Below are positions 60,473-64,000 of a stretch of 64,000 nt of DNA, piece by piece. Numbering within the stretch: the first letter of the stretch is position 1; each line of letters opens with the position of its first letter. This stretch comes from Piper betle (taxonomy: Eukaryota > Streptophyta > Magnoliopsida > Piperales > Piperaceae): positions 1-64,000 of the forward strand of contig JAURVB010013578.1 in NCBI GenBank assembly GCA_033002965.1. The letters are read 5' to 3'. Below the pieces are notes generated by a model. That model worked only from the letters and a program-made list of their open reading frames with translations. It did no database searches and was not told the DNA's origin. Made by a program: the position numbers and the translations under genes.

Positions 60473-63338
60473 TGTAACGACCCACCCGAACAGGATCAGG
60501 TGTTACCTAAAAATATAGTTAATGTAAATATAACATGCAAGAACATGAATCGTAACATTGTAAATAATTCTAGAACATGAATTTTAATACTGCAAATAAG
60601 TCTAGAATTTATAAATTGTAAAAAAAAACATGTTTTGATGCATATGACAGTAGATAAAATAACTATCCCACAGTCTCGGACCGTTTCCCATAGCCACAAT
60701 TATAACACAAGAGAATAAAAAGGAAGTTCAATTTTATTATCAATTCACCAAACCTGGGTCACTTTATTCTTCAGTCCAAAGCTGCTCACCTGCGGAGGCA
60801 ATTCCGCGTTAGTGATAAAAACACTAAGCCGCATAATTAAATGAAACAAGTCAATAAAATCCCAATTATTGTTTCAAGAGACTTTTAGTTGTTATGAGCC
60901 TATGCCGAGCTCGTTCTATGTTGGGAGGGGTGGCCTCCCCATCCAGCTATTATCCCATGCATGCAAACACACACTACGTGGCCCATGGCCTGTAGTTACC
61001 GATATTTGCCATTGACTCACCCTCTCAGTATTACAAGTGCATAATGAGCCTACTTGCTCTACTGCGTCCTATCACCCCTTTTAGCCTGGGGGCAGGTATT
61101 CAATCTTTCAAGAGGTGCTACCCTGCTGAATTGAGTCAACCCCGGTTGCATTCCAGCGCATGGTGGTCAGATACTCAAGTCAACCAAGACTCCCACATAG
61201 TAATTTTAAAGGTGCTGCCCCGTGTTAGACTAAGTAAATTCCTTGACCCCAATTGTGTTCCATCACATGGTGGTCAAATCTATGCTCAAGCCGACCTGGG
61301 CTGCCAAGAAGGGAAAATACAACATTTCAAATAATTATATGGACCTGGATAGTTCGTAAGTGAACTCGTAGCTGTGACCAACAAACCTAATCTAAACAAG
61401 AACATAAAATTATACATAAGTATAATTTTACTTGAGTAGAAAAGCATGTAACTAAATGCCTAATATATATATTAAAATTTGACAACATAACATGTAACAA
61501 TTCAAAAATATTAAATATTAAATTCTCAACAATCTAGTGAGATAATTAATTATTCATGTGACATGATTATTTAAGCCTACTTTACATTTTAAATTAATTA
61601 TCCAAATCATAATTAATACTTAACAATTGATAAAATAATTATTAACTAATGAACAAATATTTAATTACTAATATTAGTATATTTTCCTTTGAGATATTAA
61701 TTACTTAAACACGGTCTTGATAATTTAGTTTACGGTATTAAATCTTTAATTATTTAAGTCGTTCGATTAAATTATTTAAAATAATTTATATTATCATAAT
61801 TCAAAGATATTATTAGTACAATTATTTTAAATTATTCAGCTCATAAAGTTTCAAACTTTATTTATTTTCATTATGCTATTTAGGTTCGACGCTTGTGATT
61901 TTTACCCAATTATAGTTTAATAACCCATTTTCTACATTACTAACTCATTATTAAAATAATCACTTTATTTACCTAATATTAAATTTAATATAATAAAGGT
62001 AAAATCTTTATTTTATTATTCACTAATCATTGTCTGATTTAATTTAATCGCTTGTAGTACGCCGATTAATTATCTGACCGTTTATCATTACCGTATTTTT
62101 ATTACTCGTCATTTCGTACAATAATTAATTAGTTTAGTAACTTTACCCATAACCCATTCAAATAATTATTTTTAAAGATCTATTACGAGTTCATATTATT
62201 ATTATTATTTTTTAAACTCAAGTCGGTATCGAGTCAGGTCTTATTTATGAGTTGGTATTATTATTTAACTCGAGCTATGTCGAGTCAAGCATTATTTACA
62301 AGTTTGCCACCCAAGGAAATTTTCTTCTTCTTCTTCCCCGGTGCCATCCTCTGTTCTCGACTACAGCTGCCCTCCAGCCGCTGCCAATCGTCACCACCCA
62401 GCCCTGCCGTGCCGTTGTGGTGTCACCCTGGTCGACCCCGGCCGCTTTCCAGCCGCCGTGATGCCGGCATCGCTCACACCAGTGACGCGTTCGCGTCGCC
62501 AATTCCACCGCCGGCAAGCGTTGCCGCCTCAATTGGGTGGTCACCTCGACACCCTCGACTCCCTATCGACCTTCCCCGGCCAGATTGGAACCCATCACCA
62601 CCCAGGACGGCCAGATTTCTTCACCCACCGCCGTCGCCTCTGTTTTTTTGCCGCTGTCACCTCTGTTCTTGCCATTTACCACCCCAGGCCGGCATCCACA
62701 CATGTAAGATCGACCATACACTGATCGACGAAGAGAGTAGGATCATCTTCCGACGTAGGAACGACCGTCGCCACTGATTCCCGGCGAAGCTTTGCCTGTG
62801 CTTGCCCATCTCGCCGAACAGGGAAACTCGTCGGCCATGGATCTCAGTCGTGTAAAAATTAGTTTGTTTTCTTATTGATTTAAAATCTTAATCCTCACGA
62901 TTATCAATTAAGATTAATATAATTTTTTTATAACAACTTATAACATTAAAATCAACTGTTATTAAACAGATCATGATATCCACCAACAACAACAAATAAA
63001 TGAACAGTGATGTCTAACCATGAACTCTACGTGCTTGCCAATGGAAGAAAGAAAAAGAAAAGAAGATAGGGAAAATACCCAAAACAAGGAGGATGCTCGC
63101 TCTGGCAAGGAAGAGGAGAAGAAGATGCGAATGAAGGCTAGGGTGGAGGACGTCCTTCATAAAATAAAATGAAATGATGGCTAGGGTATGTGAAAACACC
63201 CGTATTTCACTTAACCGGGTAACCGGGTAAATAATAAAATATAATACTTAACCGGGTAGAATTAGCCGGCTAGAAAATATAACACATTTGGTCCCTCCCT
63301 GGACCGAGTCTGCAAATTTTTTTTTCACGGTCGTTACA
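60473..63338 (-). repeat. Tekay-like solo LTR, duplication TACAT
   Basis: In plus orientation it runs from TGTAACGACCC to CGGTCGTTACA (2866 bp), flanked by TACAT (60468-60472 and 63339-63343). Its GC-rich core (62290-62830) is the same type as in the 36589 copy. It lacks the 30-bp minisatellite of that copy and keeps the standard segment at 61020-61300. No internal region remains. Confidence 0.95.
62247..62777 (+). other. Antisense open frame in the LTR core (176 codons), coding status doubtful
   Basis: Counterpart of the frame at 37063-37494. Rich in proline, serine and arginine, no known domain. The strand is opposite to LTR transcription. Confidence 0.3.
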
Positions 63339-63343
63339 TACAT

Positions 63344-64000
63344 ATATAATATAAAGAGGGTGAGTAACGAGTGGTACTTGTTCGAAAATAACTATTACAA
63401 ATTGGCAAATGAATATTCCATTACCCACAGATACTTAGGAAACTTTAGAATTACCTCATACGCGGTGGTAGGAAAACATACTCAAACAAGTGTCAGCGGG
63501 CATGCACGACTAATATTTATATTCCTACATATAACACTTACGCCCTCTCATCATCCATATTACACCCGCTATGGTGCTTGAGTGGCAAAATGAACAGTTA
63601 TGTTTGTGCCACAAATTATGGACATGTATTACATTACGAAATACCATCATACTCCGCACTACCTTCAGGGCTTCACAGGGAGTACTTGTGTGGTCCATAC
63701 ATCCTGTACACACTCATAGTCGTAATAGTGCTTCGCGGTTTAGAGGATTTAATACTTAGTTTGTAGATCTTATCTTTCAAAAACTATCAAGGGGTCTCAA
63801 CCTTGAAGTTTTATTAAACACGTGTAGAAAACATGGCTAAATGATCCGAACATTAGAAGTGATCCGAGAAAATGTGACCGATGTCATCCTACCTCTAAAA
63901 CATGGTTAAATTTGACATATTAGAAGTCAAGCAGATATCAAGCAAAGGGAGAGTCCTACGGACCTATGGTCCAAGCTCCAAGTGCATAAACACATTTACG
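63344..64000 (-). repeat. LTR-F right copy, continuing past the window end
   Basis: 63620-64000 aligns with 53410-53770 (GTGTGGTCCATACAT, GTTTTATTAA, CGGACCT, GGTCCAAGCTCCAAG). Lies on the far side of the nested solo LTR. No gene. Confidence 0.65.

Overview
The window looks like repeat-dominated plant nuclear DNA. It is AT-rich with local GC-rich islands. Its only recognisable proteins are Ty3/gypsy polyproteins of chromovirus type (Tekay/Del-like: integrase followed by a chromodomain, very long LTRs, tRNA-Met-type primer sites) and one hAT transposase. I found no intact host protein-coding gene, no rRNA or tRNA gene, and nothing prokaryotic. The species cannot be told from the sequence; a flowering plant is the most likely source.

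Layout. 1-6.9 kb: the pol 3' end of a Tekay-like element, a long LTR (1743-5623, itself carrying a 1.15-kb insertion), then a primer site and gag of the same family, so one LTR is flanked by two internal regions. 7.0-8.56 kb: a second LTR-like repeat (here LTR-B). 8.6-15.4 kb: remains of another gypsy element (LTR-D, primer site, integrase pieces, second LTR-D). 17-20.1 kb: an LTR-like promoter region and a 2.3-kb dispersed repeat (repeat G). 20.2-21.3 kb: an inverted copy of the 1.15-kb insertion (repeat E). 21.3-30.6 kb: a second LTR-B copy broken by two nested insertions, a 4.4-kb hAT element (22350-26733, target duplication GCCCTAGT) and a Tekay-like solo LTR (27382-30306, duplication AAAAT). 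30.65-33.2 kb: second copy of repeat G. 33.2-36.6 kb: nothing recognised. 36.6-39.2 kb: solo LTR (duplication GTGTA) carrying an unusual 14-unit hairpin-forming minisatellite. 39.6-47.5 kb: a reverse-strand Tekay-like element with gag, RT, RNase H, integrase and chromodomain, internally deleted and riddled with stops. 48.35-49.48 kb: probable solo LTR. 49.5-50.5 kb: LTR-like sequence. 50.5-53.0 kb: a complete non-coding LTR element (duplication CAAAA) derived from the Tekay-like family. 53.4-64 kb: a reverse-strand LTR element (LTR-F) whose left LTR holds a 1.8-kb tandem duplication and whose right LTR is split by another Tekay-like solo LTR (60473-63338, duplication TACAT).

The genes do not form a pathway. 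This is a record of successive insertions, LTR-LTR recombinations and internal deletions. Nesting gives relative ages: LTR-B is older than the hAT and the 27-kb solo LTR, and LTR-F is older than the 60-kb solo LTR. The most unusual signals are the hairpin minisatellite that replaces a standard LTR segment, the modular GC-rich cores of the Tekay-like LTRs, the hAT whose frameshifts all lie in A-runs and which seems to carry a host gene fragment, and the compact non-coding LTR element.
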